From an uncultured Bacteroidia bacterium (GTDB lineage: Bacteria; Bacteroidota; Bacteroidia; Bacteroidales; Prolixibacteraceae), in NCBI GenBank assembly GCA_903923905.1, contig CAIXZH010000035.1, positions 1-64,000 of the forward strand: a stretch of DNA of 64,000 nt, written 5' to 3'. Position numbers and translations under genes: made by a program. Shown here piece by piece: positions 1 to 7,903 of this stretch (its first letter is position 1; every line of letters starts with the position of its first letter). Under the pieces are notes generated by a model. The model did no database searches and was not told the DNA's origin. It was given only the letters and a program-made list of their open reading frames with translations.

Positions 1-33
1 ATTATTTTTCTTTTATTTTCTTTAAATTGTTTA

Positions 34-64
34 TTTCAATTTTTTTTTATTGAATTTAGGTTTG
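34..64 (+). promoter_or_regulatory. Candidate Bacteroidota promoter for rpiB
   Basis: A TAGGTTTG box at 57-64 matches the TAnnTTTG (-7) consensus of the Bacteroidota primary sigma factor. TTTC at 34-37, 19 bases upstream, is one mismatch from the -33 TTTG element. It would give a leader of roughly 115 bases before rpiB. The rest of 1-188 is AT-rich and shows nothing else. Confidence 0.35.
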
Positions 65-188
65 CCAATTATAAAATTTATTAATTAGTATTTTTCAACT
101 TATTATTAACAGGTTTGTTAATTGAACACTAATATTTTTTCAAAAATTATTTAGTTTATGAATTATTTGATTTTAATATTGTAGACGC

Positions 189-620
189 ATGGATATTATT
201 GGTTTGGCCTCAGATCATGCTGGTTATCAATTGAAGATAATTATTGTTGAATATTTAAGAGGTAAAGGATTTAATTTGATTGATTTCGGTTGCAATTCAG
301 AACTAAGTTGTGATTACGCTGATTATGCACATCTTTTAGGTTTCGCTTTGGATAATTCAGAAATTCAGAGGGGTTTCGTTTTTTGTGGTAGCGGAAATGG
401 TATCAATATGACTATTAATAAGCATAAATCGGTTCGTTCAGCGTTGTGTTGGAATACTGAAATTGCAAATTTGGCCAGACATCACAATGATGCCAATGTT
501 TGTTCTCTGCCAGCTAGGTTCATAAGTGTTACAGAAGCTATTCAAATAGTGGATGTTTTTTTATCCGAATTATTTGATGGAGAAAGACATCTAAAACGAA
601 TAGAAAAAATTCCTATTTAA
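189..620 (+). CDS. rpiB: Ribose-5-phosphate isomerase B (RpiB/LacA family)
   Basis: Cytosolic enzyme interconverting ribose 5-phosphate and ribulose 5-phosphate in the pentose phosphate pathway. The protein of 143 residues has the usual family length. It opens with the family signature GLASDHAGY and carries the active-site loop FCGSGNGINM, whose cysteine is the family's catalytic base. The ANVCSLPARF segment is the conserved C-terminal part. It stands alone in very AT-rich surroundings, with about 240 bases before the next gene. LacA (galactose 6-phosphate isomerase) belongs to the same family, but no tagatose pathway genes are nearby, so RpiB is the better call. Confidence 0.9.
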   Translation: MDIIGLASDHAGYQLKIIIVEYLRGKGFNLIDFGCNSELSCDYADYAHLLGFALDNSEIQRGFVFCGSGNGINMTINKHKSVRSALCWNTEIANLARHHNDANVCSLPARFISVTEAIQIVDVFLSELFDGERHLKRIEKIPI

Positions 621-763
621 GTGCTATTATTTCTTTTTCACGTTATTTTGATGTTTGCAAAATAAATTATTATGAGTTTATTTTGTAATTTAAGTAAGTT
701 CTTCAACTTTATAATATTAATTATTAATTTAGACTTGTAATATATTGAATGATAGATCATTAG

Positions 764-799
764 AATATTTATCTATTTTTACTGAATAAGATAAATATT
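764..799. repeat. Inverted repeat upstream of the RsbW-like gene
   Basis: AATATTTATC (764-773) and GATAAATATT (790-799) are perfect reverse complements separated by 16 bases. The pair lies 64 bases before the next start codon in a 242-base AT-rich gap (621-862) that otherwise shows nothing. It could be an operator or chance in AT-rich DNA. Confidence 0.3.
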
Positions 800-862
800 T
801 ACTGATATGGTAATTTTTCTTTTGAGTTATTCATCTAAAAAAATCCACCAATTTACGTACAG

Positions 863-1273
863 ATGAGTAGTTTTTTATTTTCTAGAGAATTATTCATTCC
901 TTCCTCTGTTGATGGTTTAGAGGAATGTTTGTTCATAATAAAGCAAGTTGGGGAAGAGTTTAAACTTGATTTGGAACAGAAATTGTCTTTACAGACAGTT
1001 ACTGTGGAATCTGTGGAAAATGCAATAATTCATGGAAATAAGAATATTAGAGAATTAAAGGTTAGATTTAATATATCAATTACTATTAAAGAAATTGTAA
1101 TTGAAGTTGAAGATCAGGGAGATGGGTTTTCAATTAACAGCGTACCTTCTCCGATTTCTGATAATAATATTAGAAAGGAGTCAGGAAGGGGTATTTTTTT
1201 TATAAAAAGCTTTAGTAATAGTATATGTTTGCTAGGTAAAGGAAATATTATAAGAATTTATATTGATAGGTAA
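863..1273 (+). CDS. RsbW-like ATP-binding protein (HATPase_c_2, anti-sigma type)
   Basis: Small single-domain GHKL ATPase of 136 residues, the size of RsbW/SpoIIAB-type serine kinases. The N-box is visible as ESVENAIIHGN (E49, N53), the G1 box as EDQGDGF and the G2 box as GRGIFFI. Proteins of this type act in the cytosol as switch kinases that bind sigma factors or anti-sigma antagonists. No STAS-domain partner is encoded in the window, so its target is unknown. The stop overlaps the ybeY start by one base (TAATG), so the two are translationally coupled, and mnmG follows directly. Confidence 0.8.
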   Translation: MSSFLFSRELFIPSSVDGLEECLFIIKQVGEEFKLDLEQKLSLQTVTVESVENAIIHGNKNIRELKVRFNISITIKEIVIEVEDQGDGFSINSVPSPISDNNIRKESGRGIFFIKSFSNSICLLGKGNIIRIYIDR

Positions 1274-1695
1274 TGGCAATATTGTTTATTGCGGACGGCG
1301 TTAATAAACCGAAGTTAAATTATAAACGTATTATTTTTTGGCTAAGACAAATTATTTTGTCTTATGATTGTATATTAGGTGATATGACTTATATTTTATG
1401 TAATGATAAGTATTTATTAGATATCAATTATAGATTTCTAAAGCATGATTATTTTACAGATATTGTGACTTTTGATTATTGTAAAGATAAAACTATTTCA
1501 GGTGATTTTTTTATTAGTATTGAAAGGGTTAAGGAGAACTCCATACTGTATAACGTATCTTTTGAAGAAGAATTATTAAGAGTTATAGTTCATGGATTAT
1601 TGCATTTGTTAGGTTTTATGGATAAAAGTAAAGAAGAAAAAAAGTTAATGAGAGATTTGGAAGATAGTTGTATTTTAATGTTTCAGAAAATTTAG
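1273..1695 (+). CDS. ybeY: Endoribonuclease YbeY (rRNA maturation)
   Basis: Metal-dependent RNase acting in 16S rRNA 3'-end processing and ribosome quality control. At 140 residues it has the family length. The signature is HGLLHLLGFMDKS, with H107 and H111 as the first two zinc ligands. Where many YbeY proteins have DH, this one has D117-K118, so the third histidine ligand is absent. I believe such variants occur in Bacteroidota homologues, but cannot confirm it here. Very AT-rich codon use (TTA, ATT, AAA). It lies between the RsbW-like gene and mnmG with a one-base overlap and a one-base gap, so it is probably in one operon with them. Confidence 0.85.
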   Translation: MAILFIADGVNKPKLNYKRIIFWLRQIILSYDCILGDMTYILCNDKYLLDINYRFLKHDYFTDIVTFDYCKDKTISGDFFISIERVKENSILYNVSFEEELLRVIVHGLLHLLGFMDKSKEEKKLMRDLEDSCILMFQKI

Positions 1696-1696
1696 C

Positions 1697-3580
1697 ATGG
1701 ACATATTAAATGAATATGATATTATTGTTGTTGGTGGAGGACATGCAGGGTGTGAAGCTGCAACAGCTGCTGCCCGATTGGGATCTAAAGTTTTACTCAT
1801 TACAATGGATTTGAATCGGATGGCGCAGATGAGCTGTAATCCTGCAATCGGAGGTATTGCGAAAGGTCAGATTGTTCGAGAGATTGATGCTTTAGGAGGG
1901 AATATGGGAATTGTAACAGATAATTCTACAATTCAATTCAGAATGTTAAACCTTTCGAAGGGACCAGCTATGTGGAGTCCTCGTGCACAATGTGATAAAA
2001 CTCAATTCTCAGCAACTTGGAAATTATTATTAGAGCGTGAGAAAAATATAGATTTTTGGCAGGGAACCGTTGTAAGTTTAAGTTTTTATAATAATATTGT
2101 TATCGGGGTAGTTACTGAGGTTGGTGTGGGATTTAAAAGTAAATGTGTTATTTTAACAAGCGGTACTTTTTTAAATGGTCTTATGCACTTTGGTTCATCT
2201 AAAGTATCCGGTGGCAGAATATCTGAACCGTCTTCGTTTGGAATTACCGAACAACTTGTTTCGGTTGGGTTTCATGCGGGAAGAATGAAAACTGGTACTC
2301 CAGTAAGAATTGATAAAAGGACAATTGATTTTTCTAAATTTATCAGACAGGATGGAGATTCCACGGATAATTGTTTCAGTTATTTTCCCGGTGTAAAAAA
2401 TGAACTTCAGAAATTGCCGTGTTATATAACCTATACGAATGCTAAAGTACATCAGATTATCGAGTCTGGGTTTAAAGATAGTCCATTATTTGATGGTACT
2501 ATTCAGGGTCTTGGACCCAGGTATTGTCCCAGTATTGAAACCAAATTAATTACCTTTTCGGATAAGGATAAGCATCAATTATTTCTTGAACCTGAGGGAG
2601 TTGATTCTTTGGAATATTATTTAAACGGTTTTTCTTCCTCATTAAATTGGAGAATTCAAAATGATGCTATTCATTGTATTCCTGGGTTAGAGGAGGCAAA
2701 GATTCTCAAACCAGGTTATGCCATAGAGTATGATTATTTTCTACCTACTCAGCTTGAGCATACATTGGAAACAAAGCTTATTCAAAATCTTTATTTCGCC
2801 GGACAGATAAATGGAACTACTGGTTACGAAGAGGCGGGATCGCAAGGATTGATTGCGGGTATTAATGCTCACTTAAAAATAACTAAGGGTGATCCCTTTA
2901 TCTTGTCCAGAAATGAGGCTTATATTGGTGTTTTAATTGATGATTTAGTCACTAAGGGTGTTGATGAGCCTTACAGAATGTTTACTTCAAGAGCTGAATA
3001 TCGTATGTTATTGCGGCAGGATAATGCTGATGAACGTTTGACCCCAAAGGCATTTAACTTAGGTCTTGTTAGTGAAGATCGATATAACAGGCTCGTTAAT
3101 AAACTTATGTGGAAAAATAAAGTTGAATTATTATGTAGGAATTTTATTGTAAAACCTTCCTTGATAATTGACTTGCTGGTTACAAAAGATTCTGCACCAC
3201 TTAAACAAAATTCAAAGTTAGATGCATTGGTGAGACGACCTCAATTATCCATATTTGATTTCTTTGAGTTTATTATTCCTTTAAAAGAACTATTTTATGG
3301 AATGGATAGTTCTTTACGTCATGAAGTTTTTCAGGCCGCAGAAATTACTTTAAAATACTCTGGATATATAGAAAGAGAATCGGTTGTTGCTGACAAGTTA
3401 ATACGACTTGAAAATATTCGAATTACTGATAAATTTGAATATCAGAAAATTGATTCTCTTTCAACTGAAGCCCGACAGAAGTTGATTAGAATTAATCCGA
3501 AAACAATTGGGCAAGCGTCCAGAATTCCCGGAGTCTCTCCGAGCGATATCAATGTTCTTTTAGTTTTATTAGGTAGGTAA
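1697..3580 (+). CDS. mnmG: tRNA uridine 5-carboxymethylaminomethyl modification enzyme MnmG (GidA)
   Basis: FAD-dependent enzyme that works with MnmE to place the cmnm5 group on wobble uridine of tRNAs. The 627 residues equal the usual length. The N-terminal FAD-binding motif GGGHAGCEAATAAARLG begins at residue 13, followed by the family blocks NPAIGGIAKGQ and GTFLNG. The C-terminal GIDA-associated helical domain ends with IPGVSPSDINVLLV. The start is one base after the ybeY stop, and a parS-like palindrome begins two bases after its stop codon. mnmG is often found close to the replication origin. Confidence 0.97.
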   Translation: MDILNEYDIIVVGGGHAGCEAATAAARLGSKVLLITMDLNRMAQMSCNPAIGGIAKGQIVREIDALGGNMGIVTDNSTIQFRMLNLSKGPAMWSPRAQCDKTQFSATWKLLLEREKNIDFWQGTVVSLSFYNNIVIGVVTEVGVGFKSKCVILTSGTFLNGLMHFGSSKVSGGRISEPSSFGITEQLVSVGFHAGRMKTGTPVRIDKRTIDFSKFIRQDGDSTDNCFSYFPGVKNELQKLPCYITYTNAKVHQIIESGFKDSPLFDGTIQGLGPRYCPSIETKLITFSDKDKHQLFLEPEGVDSLEYYLNGFSSSLNWRIQNDAIHCIPGLEEAKILKPGYAIEYDYFLPTQLEHTLETKLIQNLYFAGQINGTTGYEEAGSQGLIAGINAHLKITKGDPFILSRNEAYIGVLIDDLVTKGVDEPYRMFTSRAEYRMLLRQDNADERLTPKAFNLGLVSEDRYNRLVNKLMWKNKVELLCRNFIVKPSLIIDLLVTKDSAPLKQNSKLDALVRRPQLSIFDFFEFIIPLKELFYGMDSSLRHEVFQAAEITLKYSGYIERESVVADKLIRLENIRITDKFEYQKIDSLSTEARQKLIRINPKTIGQASRIPGVSPSDINVLLVLLGR

Positions 3581-3582
3581 TA

Positions 3583-3598
3583 TGTTCCACGTGGAACA
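3583..3598. promoter_or_regulatory. parS-like centromere site (ParB binding)
   Basis: TGTTCCACGTGGAACA is a perfect 16-bp palindrome. It fits the bacterial chromosomal parS pattern TGTTnCACGTGnAACA without mismatch. It sits in the 48-base gap between mnmG and apt. Such sites load ParB and usually cluster near the origin. Only one copy is present in this window, and no parA or parB is encoded here. Confidence 0.75.
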
Positions 3599-3628
3599 AT
3601 TTTAATTTTTAAACAGACGAATACAGCT

Positions 3629-4153
3629 ATGGATCTGGATCAGGTTAAAAAATCAATCAGAAATATTCCGGATTATCCTAAACCGGGGATTCATTTTAAA
3701 GATGTATCAACTGCTTATCAGAATAGTGATGTATTCAATTTTGTTGTGACTGAAATTTACGATAAATATAAAAATGCAGGAATAACAAAAGTTGTGGGAA
3801 TTGAGTCAAGAGGATTTATTTTGGGTGGTGTTCTGGCGAATAAACTTCATGCAGGTTTTATACCGATCCGTAAACCTGGCAAGCTTCCGGCTAAAATATT
3901 TTCAAAATCCTATCAGTTGGAGTATGGATTTGATACACTTGAAATACATCAGGATGCTCTTGAATCGAATGATGTCGTATTAATCCATGATGATCTTCTT
4001 GCTACTGGCGGGACTGTTTCTGCTGCTATTGAATTGGTAAACTTATTCGGAGTATCACAAATTTATGCTAATTTTTTTATTGAACTTGATTTTCTTCATG
4101 GATTGGGAAAAATAGATTCTTCTGTACCAGTCTGGTCTTTGATTCATTTTTAA
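3629..4153 (+). CDS. apt: Adenine phosphoribosyltransferase
   Basis: Purine salvage enzyme making AMP from adenine and PRPP in the cytosol. The 174 residues match the family. Early blocks are IPDYPKPGIHFKDVS, typical of Apt, and VVGIESRGFILGG. The PRPP-binding loop is VVLIHDDLLATGGT, with the acidic pair and the TGGT loop intact. It lies ten bases ahead of uvrC, so the two are likely co-transcribed. Confidence 0.96.
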   Translation: MDLDQVKKSIRNIPDYPKPGIHFKDVSTAYQNSDVFNFVVTEIYDKYKNAGITKVVGIESRGFILGGVLANKLHAGFIPIRKPGKLPAKIFSKSYQLEYGFDTLEIHQDALESNDVVLIHDDLLATGGTVSAAIELVNLFGVSQIYANFFIELDFLHGLGKIDSSVPVWSLIHF

Positions 4154-4163
4154 AATTGAATAA

Positions 4164-5975
4164 ATGGCTACCGATAATACGGCATTTGGTAAACTAAAGG
4201 AAATTGTACACCATTTACCTGAATTACCTGGAGTATACCAATATTATAACTCTGAGGGTAGAATTATTTATGTCGGAAAAGCAAAGAATTTGCGAAAAAG
4301 AGTCACATCATATTTCACTAAAAATCATGAAAATCGTAAAACGGCGATACTTGTAAAAAATATTTCTGACATTAAGCATATTGTTGTTAGTACAGAAGAA
4401 GATGCACTCCTTCTTGAAAATAATCTGATTAAGAAATATCAACCTAGGTATAATGTTTTATTAAAGGATGATAAATCTTTCCCATGGATTTGTATTAAAA
4501 ATGAACCCTTCCCAAGAGTTTTTATTACTCGATCAGTAATCAGAGATGGTTCTCAATATTTCGGTCCATATACTTCTGTTCATATGGTAAAAACAATTCT
4601 TGAAGTTATAAAAAGACTGTATCCAGTTAGAAATTGTAATTTAAATCTTTCAAAAGCCAGTGTAGCTAGAAATAAATTTACTGTTTGCCTGGAATATCAG
4701 ATTGGGAATTGCATGGGACCTTGCGAGAAATATCAGTCAGAAGAAGAATATAACGATGCAATGATTCAGATACGGGATATTCTTAAAGGAAATCTGACTT
4801 CTGTTATTGCTCATCTTAAACTGAAAATGAATCAATTTGCTGAAATCTACAAATATGAAGAGGCAGAACGTTATAGAAATAGAATTGGAATTCTTGAAAA
4901 TTATAAGAGCAAGTCAACTATCGTTAATTCATTAATTTCCAATATCGATGTGTTTTCATTGGATGAAGATGAAAATTATGCCTATGTCAATTTTTTAAGA
5001 GTAGTTGATGGTGCGATTATTCAAGCACATACACTTGAAATTAAAAAGAGGCTTGATGAATCAAAAGAGGATTTGTTGGCATTGGGGATAATTGAAATCA
5101 GGCAAAAGTTTTATCTGAATTCCAGGGAAATACTAGTTCCATTTCCATTGGGAATTAAATTAAACGAGACCAGAATTATTGTTCCGCAGATTGGTGATAA
5201 GCGAAAACTACTTGAATTGTCAGAAAGGAATGTTAAATTTTATAAACTGGAAAAGAATAGACAATTATCGCAAAAAACACCTAAAGGGAGATCCGATCGA
5301 TTATTGGAAAAAATGCAAATTGATTTAAGACTTAAAGAAGTTCCTCATCGAATTGAGTGTTTTGATAATTCAAATATTCAGGGTGCACAACCTGTAGCAG
5401 CTTGTGTTATTTTTATAGATGGAAAGCCTGCCAAAAGAGAATATAGACATTTTAATATTAAAACTGTCGTAGGTCCAAATGATTTTGCTTCAATGGAAGA
5501 AATAATATTTCGCAGGTATCAACGATTAATTAATGAGGAAGGTGAACTTCCACAACTGATTGTGATTGATGGAGGAAAGGGACAGTTAAGTTCTGCTGTG
5601 GCGATTTTGGAGAAACTTAATATTTTAGGTAAGGTCGCTGTAATAGGAATTGCCAAAAGGTTGGAAGAGATAATTTATCCGGGCGACCCTGTTCCATTGT
5701 ATTTAGATAAAAATTCAGAAACTTTAAGGATTATTCAACATCTTAGAAACGAAGCCCATCGCTTCGGAATAACTTTTCACCGTAATCAACGATCCAAGGA
5801 TTTTATTGTGAATGAACTTGCCCAAATTCCTGGTATAGGAGAAAAGACTATTGAAATTCTAATGCGAAAATTTAAGTCTATTACACGCTTGAAGGTAGCT
5901 TCAAAGGAAGAGATCAATCAGATAATCGGAGTATCTAAAGCCGAAAAATTGCATCAGTTTTTTAATAAACAGTAG
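4164..5975 (+). CDS. uvrC: Excinuclease ABC subunit C
   Basis: Nucleotide excision repair nuclease that cuts on both sides of a lesion within the UvrABC system. At 603 residues it is full length. An N-terminal GIY-YIG nuclease domain (LPGVYQYY, IIYVGKAKNLRKR) is followed by a UVR region (EAERYRNRIGILENY). The RNase H-like endonuclease domain contains IECFDNSNIQG and VIDGGKGQL, and a C-terminal helix-hairpin-helix pair (AQIPGIGEKTIEILMRKF) ends the protein. It is the last gene of the plus-strand block and converges on lplA with a 55-base gap that lacks a clear hairpin. Confidence 0.97.
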   Translation: MATDNTAFGKLKEIVHHLPELPGVYQYYNSEGRIIYVGKAKNLRKRVTSYFTKNHENRKTAILVKNISDIKHIVVSTEEDALLLENNLIKKYQPRYNVLLKDDKSFPWICIKNEPFPRVFITRSVIRDGSQYFGPYTSVHMVKTILEVIKRLYPVRNCNLNLSKASVARNKFTVCLEYQIGNCMGPCEKYQSEEEYNDAMIQIRDILKGNLTSVIAHLKLKMNQFAEIYKYEEAERYRNRIGILENYKSKSTIVNSLISNIDVFSLDEDENYAYVNFLRVVDGAIIQAHTLEIKKRLDESKEDLLALGIIEIRQKFYLNSREILVPFPLGIKLNETRIIVPQIGDKRKLLELSERNVKFYKLEKNRQLSQKTPKGRSDRLLEKMQIDLRLKEVPHRIECFDNSNIQGAQPVAACVIFIDGKPAKREYRHFNIKTVVGPNDFASMEEIIFRRYQRLINEEGELPQLIVIDGGKGQLSSAVAILEKLNILGKVAVIGIAKRLEEIIYPGDPVPLYLDKNSETLRIIQHLRNEAHRFGITFHRNQRSKDFIVNELAQIPGIGEKTIEILMRKFKSITRLKVASKEEINQIIGVSKAEKLHQFFNKQ

Positions 5976-6030
5976 AGAGATACTAAAAATTGGAATGTAA
6001 CACATCGAAAAAACAATCACTATTTATTCC

Positions 6031-7017
6031 TTAAAATAGATTATAACAAAATTCTGATAGATTGAAATTTACGGATGAATTTATTAAAGGGTCGTTATTT
6101 AATATTTGTGATATAGCGTAAAAATCATGTTTGGTATTGGTTATTATCTTAAAGGCGTGAGAATAGATTGGATATTTTTTTTCTTCTGCATGAAAATGAG
6201 CAGTCAAAATAATTCCCCGTTCAATTGAAAGTTCAAAAGGAATAGCTAAATCAAAGATTTTAATATTGTTTTTAAATATATATTTTGGAGAATATCCGAA
6301 TATCCAATCCCAAGTTGCAAATTTATCTTTTGATACTTGTTCGATATGGAGAGCTTCATAGGAAGTGATTGGGCTCAAAAAGGGATTTAACAATTTCGAA
6401 TGGTCTACTACATGATAAAATATATCTTTTGTAAATTCAACAATGGTTTTGGGAGCAGCCAAATAATTTGAAATATTAGCTACTTCAGATTTTACAGATT
6501 TAATCGATTTATCGGTGTAATTTGATGAGTTATTTCTCAAAGATCCCGAAAGTTGGTTTAAATTGGAATTAAACAGTAGAGTTCCGTGTGACAAGACTCT
6601 TGATTTATAAATATGCATGGCATTACCGGAGACTTTTTGGTTGTTAATAATCAGATCGTTTCTATCAGAGAATTTTACTTTTAATCCGATATTGATTAAA
6701 GATTCAAGAATTGGTAAAGTAAACCTGGTAAAATTTATTTGATCAAGATTTTTGCAGTTGCGGATAAAACTGAAGTTTAAATTATTAGGATCCTGATAAA
6801 CGGTACCTCCACCTGAAATTCTTCTGGCTAATTTAATATTTTGTTCATTTACAAATCGGAGATTAATCTCAGCAAGAAGATTTTGGTGTTTTCCAACAAC
6901 GATGCATGGTTCATTAATATACAACATGAATATTTCCTCTGTACTATTTTTAAGAAAATATTCTTCTGCTGCGAGATTAAAGTAGGGATTTTGACAGGTA
7001 GATATTAAGCAACGCAT
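6031..7017 (-). CDS. lplA: Lipoate-protein ligase A
   Basis: Attaches free lipoate through lipoyl-AMP to lipoyl domains of 2-oxoacid dehydrogenases and GcvH. The 328 residues fit the LplA family with its C-terminal accessory domain. Visible blocks are ARRISGGGTVYQDPNNLNFSF, the lipoyl-AMP loop, and KVSGNAMHIYKSRVLSHGTLL, containing the family's reactive lysine after the glycine-asparagine motif. It is a single gene convergent with uvrC, and a TAACTTTG promoter box lies 42 bases upstream of its start. Confidence 0.93.
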   Translation of the reverse strand: MRCLISTCQNPYFNLAAEEYFLKNSTEEIFMLYINEPCIVVGKHQNLLAEINLRFVNEQNIKLARRISGGGTVYQDPNNLNFSFIRNCKNLDQINFTRFTLPILESLINIGLKVKFSDRNDLIINNQKVSGNAMHIYKSRVLSHGTLLFNSNLNQLSGSLRNNSSNYTDKSIKSVKSEVANISNYLAAPKTIVEFTKDIFYHVVDHSKLLNPFLSPITSYEALHIEQVSKDKFATWDWIFGYSPKYIFKNNIKIFDLAIPFELSIERGIILTAHFHAEEKKYPIYSHAFKIITNTKHDFYAISQILNNDPLINSSVNFNLSEFCYNLF

Positions 7018-7058
7018 AGAAACTTTGAATTGATATTTACTTAGTATTGAAATCAGGG

Positions 7059-7066
7059 CAAAGTTA
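7059..7066 (-). promoter_or_regulatory. -7 promoter box for lplA
   Basis: On the minus strand the sequence reads TAACTTTG, an exact match to TAnnTTTG. No TTTG -33 element stands at the expected distance. The implied start is about 35 bases before the lplA start codon. Confidence 0.45.
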
Positions 7067-7190
7067 CATATCTATTCAGTATTTGGAACCTGCAATTTGG
7101 ATGATTTGCTAATCCAGAAAAGAAGAAGAAAGAAAATATTTCGCTCCTTAATATTAGGAAGACTGTTATTCTGGGGAAAAATAAAATTTT

Positions 7191-7225
7191 AAAACCCTTG
7201 TAAATCAATAATTTACAAGGGTTTT
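7191..7225 (-). terminator. Intrinsic terminator of the initiator tRNA gene
   Basis: AAAACCCTTGTAAAT (7191-7205) pairs perfectly with ATTTACAAGGGTTTT (7211-7225): a 15-bp stem with a five-base loop. On the minus strand it follows the tRNA by seven bases and the stem ends in a T-tract. The symmetric A and T tails would also allow termination on the plus strand. Confidence 0.8.
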
Positions 7226-7231
7226 TAAGTG

Positions 7232-7304
<73 letters not shown>

Positions 7305-7344
7305 ATATATTTTTGATTTTAAGAACTCACAATCTTAAGAGGTG

Positions 7345-7375
7345 CAAATGTAATTACAATTACTGAGATATCAAA
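7345..7375 (-). promoter_or_regulatory. Promoter of the initiator tRNA gene
   Basis: On the minus strand, TTTG (7372-7375) is followed by exactly 19 bases and then TACATTTG (7345-7352). This is a full match to the Bacteroidota -33 TTTG / -7 TAnnTTTG promoter. Transcription would start about 35 bases before the tRNA. This is the best promoter match I found in the window. Confidence 0.75.
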
Positions 7376-7405
7376 GAAATTTATCTAAAAATTCATTTCA
7401 AAAAT

Positions 7406-7723
7406 ATGGATCCAGGAATCGGGATGTGTCGGGATAATGGTCACGACATACCTAACTGGAAAGATCCGGTAAATGATCTTAAAAAATTTCACATTCGAAT
7501 TTTTCACATCCATTTAAAAGATATTACTGGAGCTAATAGATTGGGTCAATTCTTTTAAAGTAGAGTGGGGTAACATCAACATTTTCTCCTTTGTTAAAAT
7601 GCGTCGCGAAGTGAATTATTCCTGAGTGTGCGTCCTGGAATATGAAAGGAACTGTGCGAACCCTTTATGGGTATTGCTGAGTCGATTGGCTATTTTAAGG
7701 GGGTCATTGAAGCAACAAAATAA
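7406..7723 (+). pseudogene. Decayed sugar-phosphate isomerase/epimerase (TIM-barrel) fragment
   Basis: Pieces of one protein family can be read in changing frames. 7406-7561 gives MDPGIGMCRDNGHDIPNWKD, then VNDLKKFHIRIFHIHLKDITG, ending in an early stop. Near 7563-7669 is a VEWGNINIF ... REVNYS stretch, then a TGA stop, then LEYERN. 7685-7723 restores IAESIGYFKGVIEATK and a proper TAA. The order and wording match the C-terminal half of sugar phosphate isomerase/epimerases of the xylose isomerase-like TIM-barrel family. Frameshifts and stops make it non-functional, and the N-terminal half is missing. It fills most of the 600-base gap before glgP. Confidence 0.7.
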
Positions 7724-7833
7724 GGACGATTAAAGTTGGTTTAATTACTAAAATTGCATGACTGATACAAAATGTTAAGTTTATTAAATCATTAACATTT
7801 AACGAAATATTTTAGTGTTGATTCAGAATACTT

Positions 7834-7841
7834 TAAATTTG
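7834..7841 (+). promoter_or_regulatory. -7 promoter box for glgP
   Basis: TAAATTTG matches TAnnTTTG exactly. TTTA at 7811-7814 lies 19 bases upstream, one mismatch from the -33 TTTG. The implied leader to the glgP start is about 55 bases. Confidence 0.5.
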
Positions 7842-7903
7842 CAGTTTTAAACCGAATGGTGATAAATAGATACGTCTCTTTATTCCCATTTTAATCATGG
7901 AAA

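Noticed and set aside
2195-2452. Open frames antisense to mnmG and to other large genes
   Set aside because: They are shadows of strongly supported genes and carry no recognisable domain.
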